Positions 1 to 6,876 of a stretch of DNA of 34,977 bases are shown one piece after another. Location of the stretch: positions 1 to 34,977 of the forward strand of contig NZ_AKJZ01000108.1 in NCBI RefSeq assembly GCF_000282055.1, written 5' to 3'. A program made the translations under genes and the position numbers. The notes below the pieces were generated by a model, which was not told the DNA's origin, did no database searches, and saw only the letters and a list, made by a program, of their open reading frames with translations. How positions within the stretch are numbered: position 1 is the first letter of the stretch; the number at the start of each line of letters is the position of its first letter. Origin of the DNA: Flavobacterium sp. CF136. GTDB lineage: Bacteria; Bacteroidota; Bacteroidia; Flavobacteriales; Flavobacteriaceae.

Positions 1-40
1 TCAGTGCAGAGTGGTTTAGTTTTACTCCAAGTTTTAGATT

Positions 41-490
41 TTAAAGGTAGTTTTTTCGGTTTACCAACCTTTTAATTTTTCGTAATTCTCCTTCACTATA
101 AAAATTAGTTCTGGTGCAAATGTCTGTTGATAAAAAATCCACCTTTCCCCACAGGGTATATTCTGTATAAACTGAATAAATTATATACTTCTCTCCAATT
201 TTAAAATTAAATCCACAATCACCATTTCCAAAACCAGTATATACTTTCATTGTGTCTGTTATTGCTTTTCCTTTAATTCTTTCAGTTACTAGAATTTTAT
301 ATTCCATCATCTCAACCGTAGAGGATGAATCCAATTTGATTTTGGTCTTTTCAGCTGATAAAACGTTTCCGACAAAAACTGCATCAGAAGCTTTAATTAC
401 ATGTTTAATTTTACTCTTTCCAATACAAGTACAAGCGAAAGAAAAAGTTGAGAAAAGACAAAAAAATGTTAAAAGGGCATTTTTCCACAT
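41..490 (-). CDS. Small secreted TIMP/NTR-like protein
   Basis: The 149-aa product starts with a hydrophobic signal sequence (residues 1-19) ending in FA, followed at once by Cys-Thr-Cys (C20, C22). A Cys-x-Cys at the mature N-terminus is the hallmark of TIMP/netrin-like (NTR) modules, where it pairs with later cysteines; later cysteines are present here in the GDCGF and DICTR segments. The rest reads as alternating beta strands, as expected for the OB-like NTR fold. The FAC context also resembles a weak lipobox, so C20 might instead be lipidated. It would act in the periplasm or at the cell surface. The gene stands alone with about 330 bp of non-coding DNA upstream. No partner or target can be named, and the NTR assignment rests on the cysteine pattern only. 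Confidence 0.7.
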   Translation of the reverse strand: MWKNALLTFFCLFSTFSFACTCIGKSKIKHVIKASDAVFVGNVLSAEKTKIKLDSSSTVEMMEYKILVTERIKGKAITDTMKVYTGFGNGDCGFNFKIGEKYIIYSVYTEYTLWGKVDFLSTDICTRTNFYSEGELRKIKRLVNRKNYL

Positions 491-824
491 AAGTTTATTT
501 TTGAATAGGTTGTGTCATATAACAAATCATTATTATGATCTATTTTATTTAGTTCTTCTAGGGCTTCGTCTTCTCCAGCTAATCAATGTTCAAAAAAATG
601 AAAGATATTTAATTTTATAGATGGTTAATTCTTCCATGCATTAGCTTTCTTTTTGACTAATATAGCAATATCTCTTTTCTGAATAATCAATAAATATAAT
701 ATTTGGTCTTATTTATTCGAGAGTTTCTTCAAATTATTTAAAAAATGATTCGTAAACAAGTTTTTAAGGTTAACCAACAAAACAAACCTCCAAAGTTATT
801 GATTTTGAAGGTTCTTTGATAATT
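491..824. other. Intergenic region between two minus-strand genes
   Basis: This 334-bp AT-rich stretch has no convincing gene on either strand. It should hold the promoter of the downstream NTR-like gene; no clear TAnnTTTG box was found on the minus strand close to that start. Near its right edge is the probable terminator listed separately. Confidence 0.6.
785..813 (-). terminator. Probable terminator of the tetR-thioesterase-SnoaL unit
   Basis: An inverted repeat has arms at 785-795 and 803-813 (AACCTCCAAA against TTTTGAAGGTT) and a 7-nt loop. It lies 11 bp past the stop codon of the last gene of the minus-strand unit. On the minus strand it is followed by a short T-rich run. One internal mismatch makes it a moderate candidate. 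Confidence 0.5.
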
Positions 825-1193
825 TTACATACCGGGAAACTGCTTCGGATCATAAAAAAACTTTTCTTCCCTTATAAGTTCATCATCCCATTTTTGATAG
901 GCAATTTCTTCAATTTCAGAAATACTGCCATTTTTCCATTCAAACCGAAAAAACCATTGAATAATAACGTAATCACCATTTATAAAATACGGACGAATGC
1001 ATTTGGATACTAATGAGCTGACTTTTAAAAGTGTGTTTTTTTCGTTAGCCACAAGAAGGTCTCTGCCTACTCGTGGTTCTGACTGATTTTCCTGCATTGA
1101 AGCATCAGCAGTATAAAATTTTTCAATTGCTTTATCATGTTCATTGGCCTCGACCATTGTGATAAATTGCTCTAGTGTTTCTAATTTAGGCAT
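825..1193 (-). CDS. SnoaL-like / NTF2-like protein
   Basis: This 122-aa protein has the layout of the SnoaL-like NTF2 superfamily: an N-terminal helix (LEQFITMVEAN), a central 'FYTADASMQEN' segment typical of polyketide-cyclase-like members, and a C-terminal run of beta strands ending in 'EEIAYQKWDDELIREEKFFYD'. Members are small cone-shaped proteins that act as isomerases, cyclases or ligand carriers, and many have no known reaction, so no substrate is proposed. The start codon overlaps the end of the upstream thioesterase gene by 8 bp, which points to translational coupling. It probably follows the same TetR control as that gene. Confidence 0.75.
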   Translation of the reverse strand: MPKLETLEQFITMVEANEHDKAIEKFYTADASMQENQSEPRVGRDLLVANEKNTLLKVSSLVSKCIRPYFINGDYVIIQWFFRFEWKNGSISEIEEIAYQKWDDELIREEKFFYDPKQFPGM

Positions 1194-1677
1194 ATATTCC
1201 GGTTTTTAATTTTTGAATAATTTCTAAATATCTATTTTCAAAAATGGATTGATCGACAGGTACGACAATCGATTGAAATAGTTTCATCAAATCATCAGAA
1301 TGATTTGCAGCTTTTTTTGCTTGTATGTTGTATGGAACAAATTTTATCCATAGAATTGCTTTTAATTCTGTTTGATTTTCATTCCACATTTTCATTTCAA
1401 CCAGCAGAAGGTTATCCGTGTATTGAATCAGTTGGGACTCAATTAATACTGTTTCCATCGTAAAGGCCGGTTTCAAATAACATATTTGATTAGATGCAAC
1501 AACCCAGCTAAGCCCTGTTGTCTGCATGTATTTAAATACATCAAGGTCATAGTGTTCTGCAATTTGGTCTTCGCGGGCATTAATGAAGTATTCCAAATAC
1601 TTTGAGTTGTTTAAATGATTAAAAGGATCGCAATCCTGAAACCTGACTTTTCTTTTTGTCTTTAATATTTTTTCCAT
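1186..1677 (-). CDS. Acyl-CoA thioesterase, hot-dog fold (4HBT/FadM type)
   Basis: The 163-aa product carries the 4-hydroxybenzoyl-CoA thioesterase signature near its N-terminus, RFQDCDPFNHLNNSKYLEYF (residues 12-31). D17 occupies the usual catalytic aspartate place of the D-x-D-P-x-x-H-x-N-N-x-x-Y motif. The following strands (WVVASNQICYLKPAF and VLIESQLIQY) fit the hot-dog core. The family hydrolyses acyl-CoA thioesters in the cytoplasm; chain preference cannot be read from the sequence. It is the first gene after tetR on the minus strand, with a 56-bp gap that contains a copy of the tetR palindrome, so the regulator very likely controls it. Length is close to the family norm. Confidence 0.85.
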   Translation of the reverse strand: MEKILKTKRKVRFQDCDPFNHLNNSKYLEYFINAREDQIAEHYDLDVFKYMQTTGLSWVVASNQICYLKPAFTMETVLIESQLIQYTDNLLLVEMKMWNENQTELKAILWIKFVPYNIQAKKAANHSDDLMKLFQSIVVPVDQSIFENRYLEIIQKLKTGIYA

Positions 1678-1700
1678 TTTCTAAAATATATTTATGTCAC

Positions 1701-1714
1701 ATACCAATCGGTAT
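1701..1714. promoter_or_regulatory. Second TetR-type operator
   Basis: ATACCAATCGGTAT is a palindrome with one mismatch and differs at a single base from the core of the palindrome at 2359-2378. It lies 24 bp before the thioesterase start. A TATATTTT sequence (minus strand, 1690-1683) between them could be a -7 box, though it would leave almost no leader. Confidence 0.7.
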
Positions 1715-1733
1715 TTAACGGGTTAAAATTTTT

Positions 1734-2315
1734 TTATTTCCTGATGCTGTCAATTATTGTGTTATCTATAAAGTCCATAGCAGTAGTAATGTATGTTTGG
1801 TCATTATGGGTAAATGCCAGAAGTGAGCTTCCTTCAATTAGTGATAAAATTATTTTAGCATATTTAACCGGATCGGTATTTTGCTGAATTTCATTATTAA
1901 TAATCCCTTCATTGATAATATTAGTCAGGCCGACAGTAAATTTTTGAGATAAATTTTGTGCTGTTCTAAATAATAACGGATTGATAAATTTTGTATCAAC
2001 TCCTGCTCGTAACATAGGACAACCACCTCTGTCTTTGACTAAATCATAATAGCTGCGCTGATAATCTGTTATGGTATACAGTTTATTTATACTACCTTCT
2101 TTAGTTGCTATTAGTTTGAATAAGGGTGTTATTGCCAGATTTATATTTAGTTGAAATGACTTCAATGCTAAATCTTCCTTGTTAGAAAAATTGCAGTAAA
2201 TAGCACCTTTTGTAAGGCCGGTTGCCTTTGTTATGTCGCTTAGGCTGGTTCCAATATATCCTTGTTTGTTAAAAATAGGAGCTACTTTATCTAATATAAA
2301 TTCGGAAGTATTCAT
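1734..2315 (-). CDS. TetR/AcrR family transcriptional regulator
   Basis: This 193-aa protein has the classical TetR N-terminal helix-turn-helix: 'ILDKVAPIFNKQGYIGTSLS' leads into 'DITKATGLTKGAIYCNFSNK' (residues about 6-46), including the G-x-I-Y-x-x-F-x-x-K ending of the recognition region. The remaining helical domain is the variable ligand-binding part, with 'GGCPMLRAGVDT' as a feature seen in some TetR subfamilies. It probably represses itself and the thioesterase-SnoaL genes, because near-identical palindromes precede both units. A thioesterase target suggests an acyl-CoA or fatty-acid-like effector, but this is inference. Confidence 0.92.
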   Translation of the reverse strand: MNTSEFILDKVAPIFNKQGYIGTSLSDITKATGLTKGAIYCNFSNKEDLALKSFQLNINLAITPLFKLIATKEGSINKLYTITDYQRSYYDLVKDRGGCPMLRAGVDTKFINPLLFRTAQNLSQKFTVGLTNIINEGIINNEIQQNTDPVKYAKIILSLIEGSSLLAFTHNDQTYITTAMDFIDNTIIDSIRK

Positions 2316-2346
2316 GGATTTGTGTTTGAAATAAAAAGATTCAGAA

Positions 2347-2354
2347 CAAATATA
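2347..2354 (-). promoter_or_regulatory. -7 box of the tetR promoter
   Basis: Minus-strand TATATTTG matches the Bacteroidota -7 consensus TAnnTTTG exactly and sits 31 bp before the tetR start. The operator lies directly upstream, in the spacer between -7 and -33, where a bound repressor would block RNA polymerase. No clear -33 TTG was found. Confidence 0.6.
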
Positions 2355-2358
2355 ATGA

Positions 2359-2378
2359 TAAATACCGATCGGTATTTA
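2359..2378. promoter_or_regulatory. TetR operator, 20-bp perfect palindrome
   Basis: TAAATACCGATCGGTATTTA is a perfect palindrome upstream of tetR, with the tetR -7 box 5 bp away. Its core recurs with one change before the thioesterase gene. Size, symmetry and placement fit a TetR-family dimer site. Confidence 0.85.
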
Positions 2379-2550
2379 ATAAATGTAAAAAAATATTCAA
2401 TCATTAAGATGTCAGCAAAAGGGAAGGAGCGATGCAGTTAAATGAACTAGTTTACTGCTAGCCACCCATCCAAGAATATTTAATGTTGTTGGGTAATATG
2501 TGAAATAAATAATATATGATTAAAATTATACATATCTACTTTGATTTGGG

Positions 2551-2574
2551 TAGCTTTGTGTGATTTGTCACACA
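2551..2574 (+). promoter_or_regulatory. Candidate promoter and inverted repeat before the Shedu gene
   Basis: TAGCTTTG (2551-2558) matches TAnnTTTG and lies 65 bp before the start codon; no good -33 box is visible. Overlapping its end is a perfect inverted repeat, TGTGTGA-TTTG-TCACACA (2557-2574), at the expected transcription start. A regulator bound there could gate expression. Confidence 0.45.
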
Positions 2575-2622
2575 TATAAATAAGTTGTAGCTAATTTTGA
2601 ACCAGAATCAATAAACCAACAA

Positions 2623-3762
2623 ATGAACAGAAAAAATAGACTTTCAAAATGGAAAAAAGATGAAAAATATCCCTTGGCATTTGAAAGTCCTATGGATTCT
2701 GATTTTGAAGAATTTTTAAACAAAAGAAATAATTCACAAGCAGATAAGAAGGTCAGTCTTGGTTCAAATTTCGATTTAATGAAAATGACCCGAGAATTAA
2801 TCTTTGATATAAAAAAAGGAACACCAATATTTCATTATATCTGTCCAATGTTAGAGACAAAAGGACTTCAATTAACCTATAACCATTTAATTGATAGTGT
2901 ATTTGAAGGAGGCAAAAAAGATATTGAAAGAGATGTTATAAATACTCTCGGTCTTGCAGTAGCTCTAGAAGTGCCGATTTATCCGAACAATGAAAAGGTT
3001 GAAAAAGAACTCTCATATTATTATCAAAAGCTAATCGAAAATGGATTTACTGCACCAGATGAGAATGGAAATGATGTCAAATTGGTTCCTATTAATTCAA
3101 AGAAAATGGAAGATTTCAAAATTGATAAATTTTCAAAAATCGATTTAACAAAATTCTGGTCTCCTACCGATTTATTAATTCTAAAAGAAGTAATTAAAGA
3201 CGAATTCCTAAAATTAAATAATGCACATCGTACTTTAACAATGTTAGAACTTGCAATTAATCAATTGAAAAATCTATTAGACACTTCAGAGAGAAATGAA
3301 AATAGTCTTCAAAAATGTTTAACAGAGAATCCAATATTACTTGGTCTTGAATACGCAAGAATAATTCCGAAACATAAATTAGGCTCTGAGTTTGAAGTTG
3401 ACTATGCCCTAGAAAAATTTAATGGATTAATTGACTTAATGGAAATAGAATCTAGTACACTAAGTATCTTCACCAAACAAGGGAATCCTTCTAGTTATTT
3501 AGTTCACGCAGAACAACAGGTCATTGACTGGCTCGATTGGATTGAAAAAAACAACTCCTATGCTAGAAACGGTCTTGAAGGTTTAATATCACCTAAAGGA
3601 TTTGTGATAATTGGGAGAAATTCTAGTCTTACGGATAAAACAAAATTTAGCTTGATTAGAAGAAACAAAGCTTTTAATGGAAATATTTCAATACTGACAT
3701 ATGATGATGTTTTAGCAAAAGCAGAAAGCCTCAGAGACATATTGAAAACAGAAAAAAACTAG
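2623..3762 (+). CDS. sduA: Shedu anti-phage defence nuclease (DUF4263)
   Basis: The C-terminal third of this 379-aa protein matches the Shedu/DUF4263 domain: 'LQKCLTENPILLGLEYARII' (about 229-248), 'LGSEFEVDYAL' with D260, 'LMEIESS' with E274 and E276, 'SYLVHAEQQVIDWLDWIE', 'GFVIIGR', and the closing 'ILTYDDVLAKAESL'. This is a PD-(D/E)xK-type nuclease core. The usual E-x-K is E-I-E here, a variant I recall from some family members. Shedu is a single-gene phage defence system; its N-terminal part varies and may sense infection. The N-terminal 220 residues are mostly helical and charged, without a motif I recognise. The TAG stop is 2 bp from a palindromic element shared with the next gene, suggesting cassette-like mobility. 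Confidence 0.85.
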   Translation: MNRKNRLSKWKKDEKYPLAFESPMDSDFEEFLNKRNNSQADKKVSLGSNFDLMKMTRELIFDIKKGTPIFHYICPMLETKGLQLTYNHLIDSVFEGGKKDIERDVINTLGLAVALEVPIYPNNEKVEKELSYYYQKLIENGFTAPDENGNDVKLVPINSKKMEDFKIDKFSKIDLTKFWSPTDLLILKEVIKDEFLKLNNAHRTLTMLELAINQLKNLLDTSERNENSLQKCLTENPILLGLEYARIIPKHKLGSEFEVDYALEKFNGLIDLMEIESSTLSIFTKQGNPSSYLVHAEQQVIDWLDWIEKNNSYARNGLEGLISPKGFVIIGRNSSLTDKTKFSLIRRNKAFNGNISILTYDDVLAKAESLRDILKTEKN

Positions 3763-3764
3763 CT

Positions 3765-3893
3765 ACAACAGATACTACAACTGATTTGGGCAATTGGCAT
3801 AATGGAAAGATGGTTTTGTATTTGGGATAATTTGGCAAATCCGAATAATGGGCTTAATTTAGTCCCAAACCCGCTGTAGTACCAGAACGTTGT
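3765..3893. repeat. attC-like palindromic repeat, copy 1
   Basis: This element begins just after the Shedu stop codon. The outer arms are ACAAC (3765-3769) and GTTGT (3889-3893). Next come TACTACA...TTTGGG and its imperfect complement CCCAAAC...TGTAGTA (15 of 18 positions pair), then inner segments around ATTTG/CAAAT. Most of the sequence recurs after the next gene (4591-4717) with a different central loop. A conserved folded stem with AAC/GTT outer ends and a variable loop is the design of integron attC sites. No integrase is in the window. Confidence 0.65.
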
Positions 3894-3950
3894 CAGACAT
3901 TTTGACAAAAACACCTTTAGAAAATCCTAGTAATTTATAATTTTAATAAA

Positions 3951-4562
3951 ATGACAAATGTTAATGACCTAAACGAAAATCAACAAGGCTTTTTAAATAC
4001 GTTAAAACAATTATCAGACGAGGAAAACAGATTAAAATCAACATCTACATATAAAATTTTAGATGATTTATCAGATGTATATGTTGAACTTGGCATAGCG
4101 AAAGCAACTATCAAGAGTTTAGAAATTACTTCTAAAAATAAATTAGCAACTGAACAGTATAAAGATTTAATTGATATATATATTTACATACACAAACTGC
4201 TAATTAAAACTCCAAAAGATAAAGCGTTTATTGATGCAATTGAATTTATTAGTGCCAATTTTAACGAACAAGCTTTAGACTATTTAGAAACTTATGCTTT
4301 TAATAATTGTGAAGAACGAGTATTTGCGCTAAAATTTCTTTTATTTCAAGCACTTATAAAAGAAAGAAAACAATTAATTCTTGAGAAAATAAGATATGAT
4401 TTTAACAATTTCGATGAAAACACAAAAGAGTTTGTAAAAGAATATTCAGCTTTGTTGTTTCCAAATGAGAGATTAGAATTTGGTAGAAATCAAATAAGTT
4501 TACCTGTATATGATTTTACAAAAGAGGTTCAAATAAAAAAATGGTGGGAATTTTGGAAATAA
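3951..4562 (+). CDS. Orphan 203-aa helical protein between two repeats
   Basis: I do not recognise a family. The protein is charged and predicted mostly helical, with no signal peptide and no membrane segment. It ends in the aromatic, basic motif KKWWEFWK, which could bind a membrane or a protein groove. The region around residues 85-140 (FIDAIEFISANFNEQALDYL and ERVFALKFLLFQAL) reads like paired helices. The start is preceded by an A/T-rich leader. Copy 1 of the repeat lies 57 bp upstream and copy 2 begins at the stop codon, so gene plus repeat resembles a gene cassette. Having a Shedu gene next to it makes a defence role possible, but nothing in the sequence proves one. Confidence 0.75.
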   Translation: MTNVNDLNENQQGFLNTLKQLSDEENRLKSTSTYKILDDLSDVYVELGIAKATIKSLEITSKNKLATEQYKDLIDIYIYIHKLLIKTPKDKAFIDAIEFISANFNEQALDYLETYAFNNCEERVFALKFLLFQALIKERKQLILEKIRYDFNNFDENTKEFVKEYSALLFPNERLEFGRNQISLPVYDFTKEVQIKKWWEFWK

Positions 4563-4564
4563 AA

Positions 4565-4728
4565 AACGCCTGCCAACAGCTACTCCAATGGATTTGGGCA
4601 ATTGGCTTAATGGAAAGTTAGTTTTGTATTTGGGATGATTTGCTTCGCCTGTTCGCTATCGCTCGGGTGGCAAATCCGAAGAATGAGCTTAATTTAGTCC
4701 CAAACCCGCTATAGTACGCACTATAGCG
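4565..4728. repeat. attC-like palindromic repeat, copy 2
   Basis: GATTTGGGCAATTGGC at 4591 and CCCAAACCCGCT before 4711 match copy 1 closely. Copy 2 carries about 27 extra bases in the central loop (4643-4669), between the same ATTTG and CAAAT arms. The left outer part is GCCAACAGCTAC. The right outer GTTG half of copy 1 is missing; instead there is a 9-bp inverted repeat, CGCTATAGT (4707-4715) and ACTATAGCG (4720-4728). Ten bases of it (CACTATAGCG) recur at 4799-4808 inside the aldo/keto reductase gene, so this end may be a junction. Confidence 0.65.
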
Positions 4729-4769
4729 TGAGTGGACTTTAATTATTATCAGTTTGCTATTCAAATGGA

Positions 4770-5771
4770 TCAGTGGTTTACCATCTTCATTGCTCCTTCA
4801 CTATAGCGTTCGCCAACTATAGGAAATCGTTTGATCAGTTCATCAATAGCTGTAAGATCAGCACTTGTCAGGTTAACTTCAATTGCACCTGCATTCTCTT
4901 CCAGATAATTTCTTTTCTTGGTACCCGGAATAGGGATAATATCGTCACCCTGCGCTAATACCCATGCAAGGGCAAGTTGAGCGGGTGTGCAACTTTTGGT
5001 GGAAGCAAAGGCAGCGAACTCTACGATAAGTTTATTGTTGTTAGCAATATTTTCCTTCTGATAACGAGGTAGAGTTTTCCTGAAATCATCGCTCGCAAGC
5101 GTGTCTATATTTAGTTTATTGGTAACCAGACCCCTCGCCAAAGGAGAATAAGGAACCAGTGAAATACCAAGCTCGCGGGTGGTTTGTAACATCTCATTTT
5201 CTACATCCCTTGAAAGCAGTGAGTATTCACTTTGCAGTGCCGCAATTGGGTGTATGGCATGTGCTTTTCGTAAAGAATTGGCAGAGACCTCACTAAGTCC
5301 AAGGTAGCGTACTTTTCCCTCTTTTACCAGATCGGCCATTGCGCCAACGGTTTCCTCAATCGGGATATTTGGGTCAGCCCGGTGTGCATAGTAAAGGTCA
5401 ATGGAGTCAATTTTCAGGCGTTTCAGGCTCTGTTCAACTGCAATTTTCATCCAGGCAGGAGAACCATCAAAATACGTTCCTGAAGAACTGCTGGGGCCGG
5501 CAACACCATCCTTAAAACGGAATCCGAATTTCGTTGCGATGAATACCTTATCACGGTTTGGTACGAGGACCTTAGAAATGAGTTCTTCATTGGCACCATT
5601 GGCATACATATCCGCCGTGTCCCAAAAGTTGATGCCCAGGTCAAGGGCTTTCTCCAAAGTTGCTAAACTTTCTTTATTGTCTGTAGGGCCATAGGCGAAG
5701 CTCATGCCCATGCAGCCAAGGCCAAGCGAAGATAAACGCTCGCCTGTTGTTCCGAGTTTTCTGTATTTCAT
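4770..5771 (-). CDS. Aldo/keto reductase
   Basis: This 333-aa (beta/alpha)8-barrel oxidoreductase reduces carbonyls with NADPH in the cytoplasm. The catalytic tetrad is visible: D51 and Y56 in 'FWDTADMYANG', K81 in 'IATKFG' and H130 in 'LYYAH'. The C-terminal 'IPIPGTKKRNYLEENAGA' is the usual cofactor phosphate-binding region. It resembles the AKR13-like group (YghZ/PLR-type 'TIM-barrel' reductases). I chose the ATG at 5771; reading could extend three codons to a TTG at 5780, but MKYRKLG is the normal family start. The AraC-type gene lies upstream on the same strand and probably controls it. The substrate is unknown. Confidence 0.93.
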   Translation of the reverse strand: MKYRKLGTTGERLSSLGLGCMGMSFAYGPTDNKESLATLEKALDLGINFWDTADMYANGANEELISKVLVPNRDKVFIATKFGFRFKDGVAGPSSSSGTYFDGSPAWMKIAVEQSLKRLKIDSIDLYYAHRADPNIPIEETVGAMADLVKEGKVRYLGLSEVSANSLRKAHAIHPIAALQSEYSLLSRDVENEMLQTTRELGISLVPYSPLARGLVTNKLNIDTLASDDFRKTLPRYQKENIANNNKLIVEFAAFASTKSCTPAQLALAWVLAQGDDIIPIPGTKKRNYLEENAGAIEVNLTSADLTAIDELIKRFPIVGERYSEGAMKMVNH

Positions 5772-5792
5772 TGCTATCAAATTTTGTTCTTA

Positions 5793-5800
5793 CAAAGGTA
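5793..5800 (-). promoter_or_regulatory. -7 box before the aldo/keto reductase
   Basis: Minus-strand TACCTTTG matches TAnnTTTG exactly, 22 bp before the ATG. No matching TTG was seen at -33, which may mean an activator is needed, such as the AraC-type protein encoded just upstream. Confidence 0.5.
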
Positions 5801-5860
5801 GACATGAAGAAGAATTCTGACTTATAGCCATCAAACAGATTGTTATAAAATTCAAACAAG

Positions 5861-6757
5861 CTACCTCAATTGGGTAGGTGTCAATCCGGTATGCTTTTTA
5901 AAGAAAAGGGTAAAATAGGAAGGATATTCGAAGCCAAGGCTGTAGGCAATATCGGCTATGTTCCAATCGGTGTGCTGCAATAAGGCTTTAGCTTCTTTAA
6001 TGATGCGCGCAGCGATATGAGCAGTTGTAGTTTTGCCGGTGACCTCCTTTACTGAGCGGTTAAGATGATTGATATGTATGGATAAAGCAGTGGCATAATC
6101 TGCAGGATTTTTCAGTTTGAGTATGAGCGCAGGGGAATCGATAGGAAACTGTCTTTCGAGCAATTCAAGAAATAAAGCGGAAACCCTGGAAGAGGCATTG
6201 GTATAGGTCTGAAAATTTGTAGCAGGAATATTTTTCATGGCCTCATGGATAAGCAGGTGCAGATAGCTGCGCAGAACATCGTACTTATGTGGATAGGTTG
6301 AGCACATCTCTGACTGCATCTTCATATATATAGCCGAAAGTTCTTTCAATTGAGTTTCGTCAGGAAAGAATATCGGGTTACAGCCAATTTTGAACAAAGG
6401 AGAGTCCTGCAAACTGTTTATACGTTCGCTATGCTGAATGAAATCTTCGGTAAAAAGGCAATACCAGCCTGATTGCTTTTCAGACCCTGCTTCCCAGGAA
6501 TAAGGTACCACGGGATTGGAAAAGAGTAGTGCCGGTTGATCGATCTGTATCCACTTGTCGGCATAATAAATCCTGCCCTTGCCAATGATCAGGGAAACCT
6601 TATAAAAATCCCGGCGGCTGTACGGACTTACCACTGAGCAGGTCTCTCTGGAGAAAACATTAATATGGCCGATGCCTGCATTATTAAGTGGTACACGTGT
6701 CGGTGCGTGGCCGGGTAGTCGTTTATAAAAATCGCTTACGCTCTCTGCTTGTTTCAT
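5861..6757 (-). CDS. AraC family transcriptional regulator
   Basis: In this 298-aa protein the last 100 residues form the AraC DNA-binding domain with two helix-turn-helix units. The second ends in the signature 'WNIADIAYSLGFEYPSYFTL' followed by 'FFKKHTGLTPTQLR', which is also the C-terminus. The N-terminal part (about 20-170) resembles a cupin-type sensor domain, with 'YADKWIQIDQPALLFSNPVV' fitting the cupin strands. It precedes the aldo/keto reductase on the same strand with an 89-bp gap that holds its own promoter box, so it likely activates that gene. The inducer is unknown. Confidence 0.92.
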   Translation of the reverse strand: MKQAESVSDFYKRLPGHAPTRVPLNNAGIGHINVFSRETCSVVSPYSRRDFYKVSLIIGKGRIYYADKWIQIDQPALLFSNPVVPYSWEAGSEKQSGWYCLFTEDFIQHSERINSLQDSPLFKIGCNPIFFPDETQLKELSAIYMKMQSEMCSTYPHKYDVLRSYLHLLIHEAMKNIPATNFQTYTNASSRVSALFLELLERQFPIDSPALILKLKNPADYATALSIHINHLNRSVKEVTGKTTTAHIAARIIKEAKALLQHTDWNIADIAYSLGFEYPSYFTLFFKKHTGLTPTQLR

Positions 6758-6876
6758 ACCGTAAATTTATAAAAATAAAACAAACGTCTAATATGAATAT
6801 TTTCGGTTAATACAGATTAAAATGACTTTTTCAATATTTGCGTAATTTCTTGTTATGTAATTAAAAGTTTAGTTTT

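Noticed and set aside
252..620. Plus-strand open frame opposite the NTR-like gene
   Set aside because: It overlaps a gene with signal peptide and cysteine pattern on the other strand, and its own translation shows no family features.
2557..2574. CRP/FNR-type site before the Shedu gene
   Set aside because: The half-sites TGTGA/TCACA are there, but the spacing is 4 and not 6, so I report only an inverted repeat.
2400..4770. Insertion sequence or prophage around the Shedu gene
   Set aside because: No transposase, integrase or IS-type terminal repeats were seen; only the attC-like elements.
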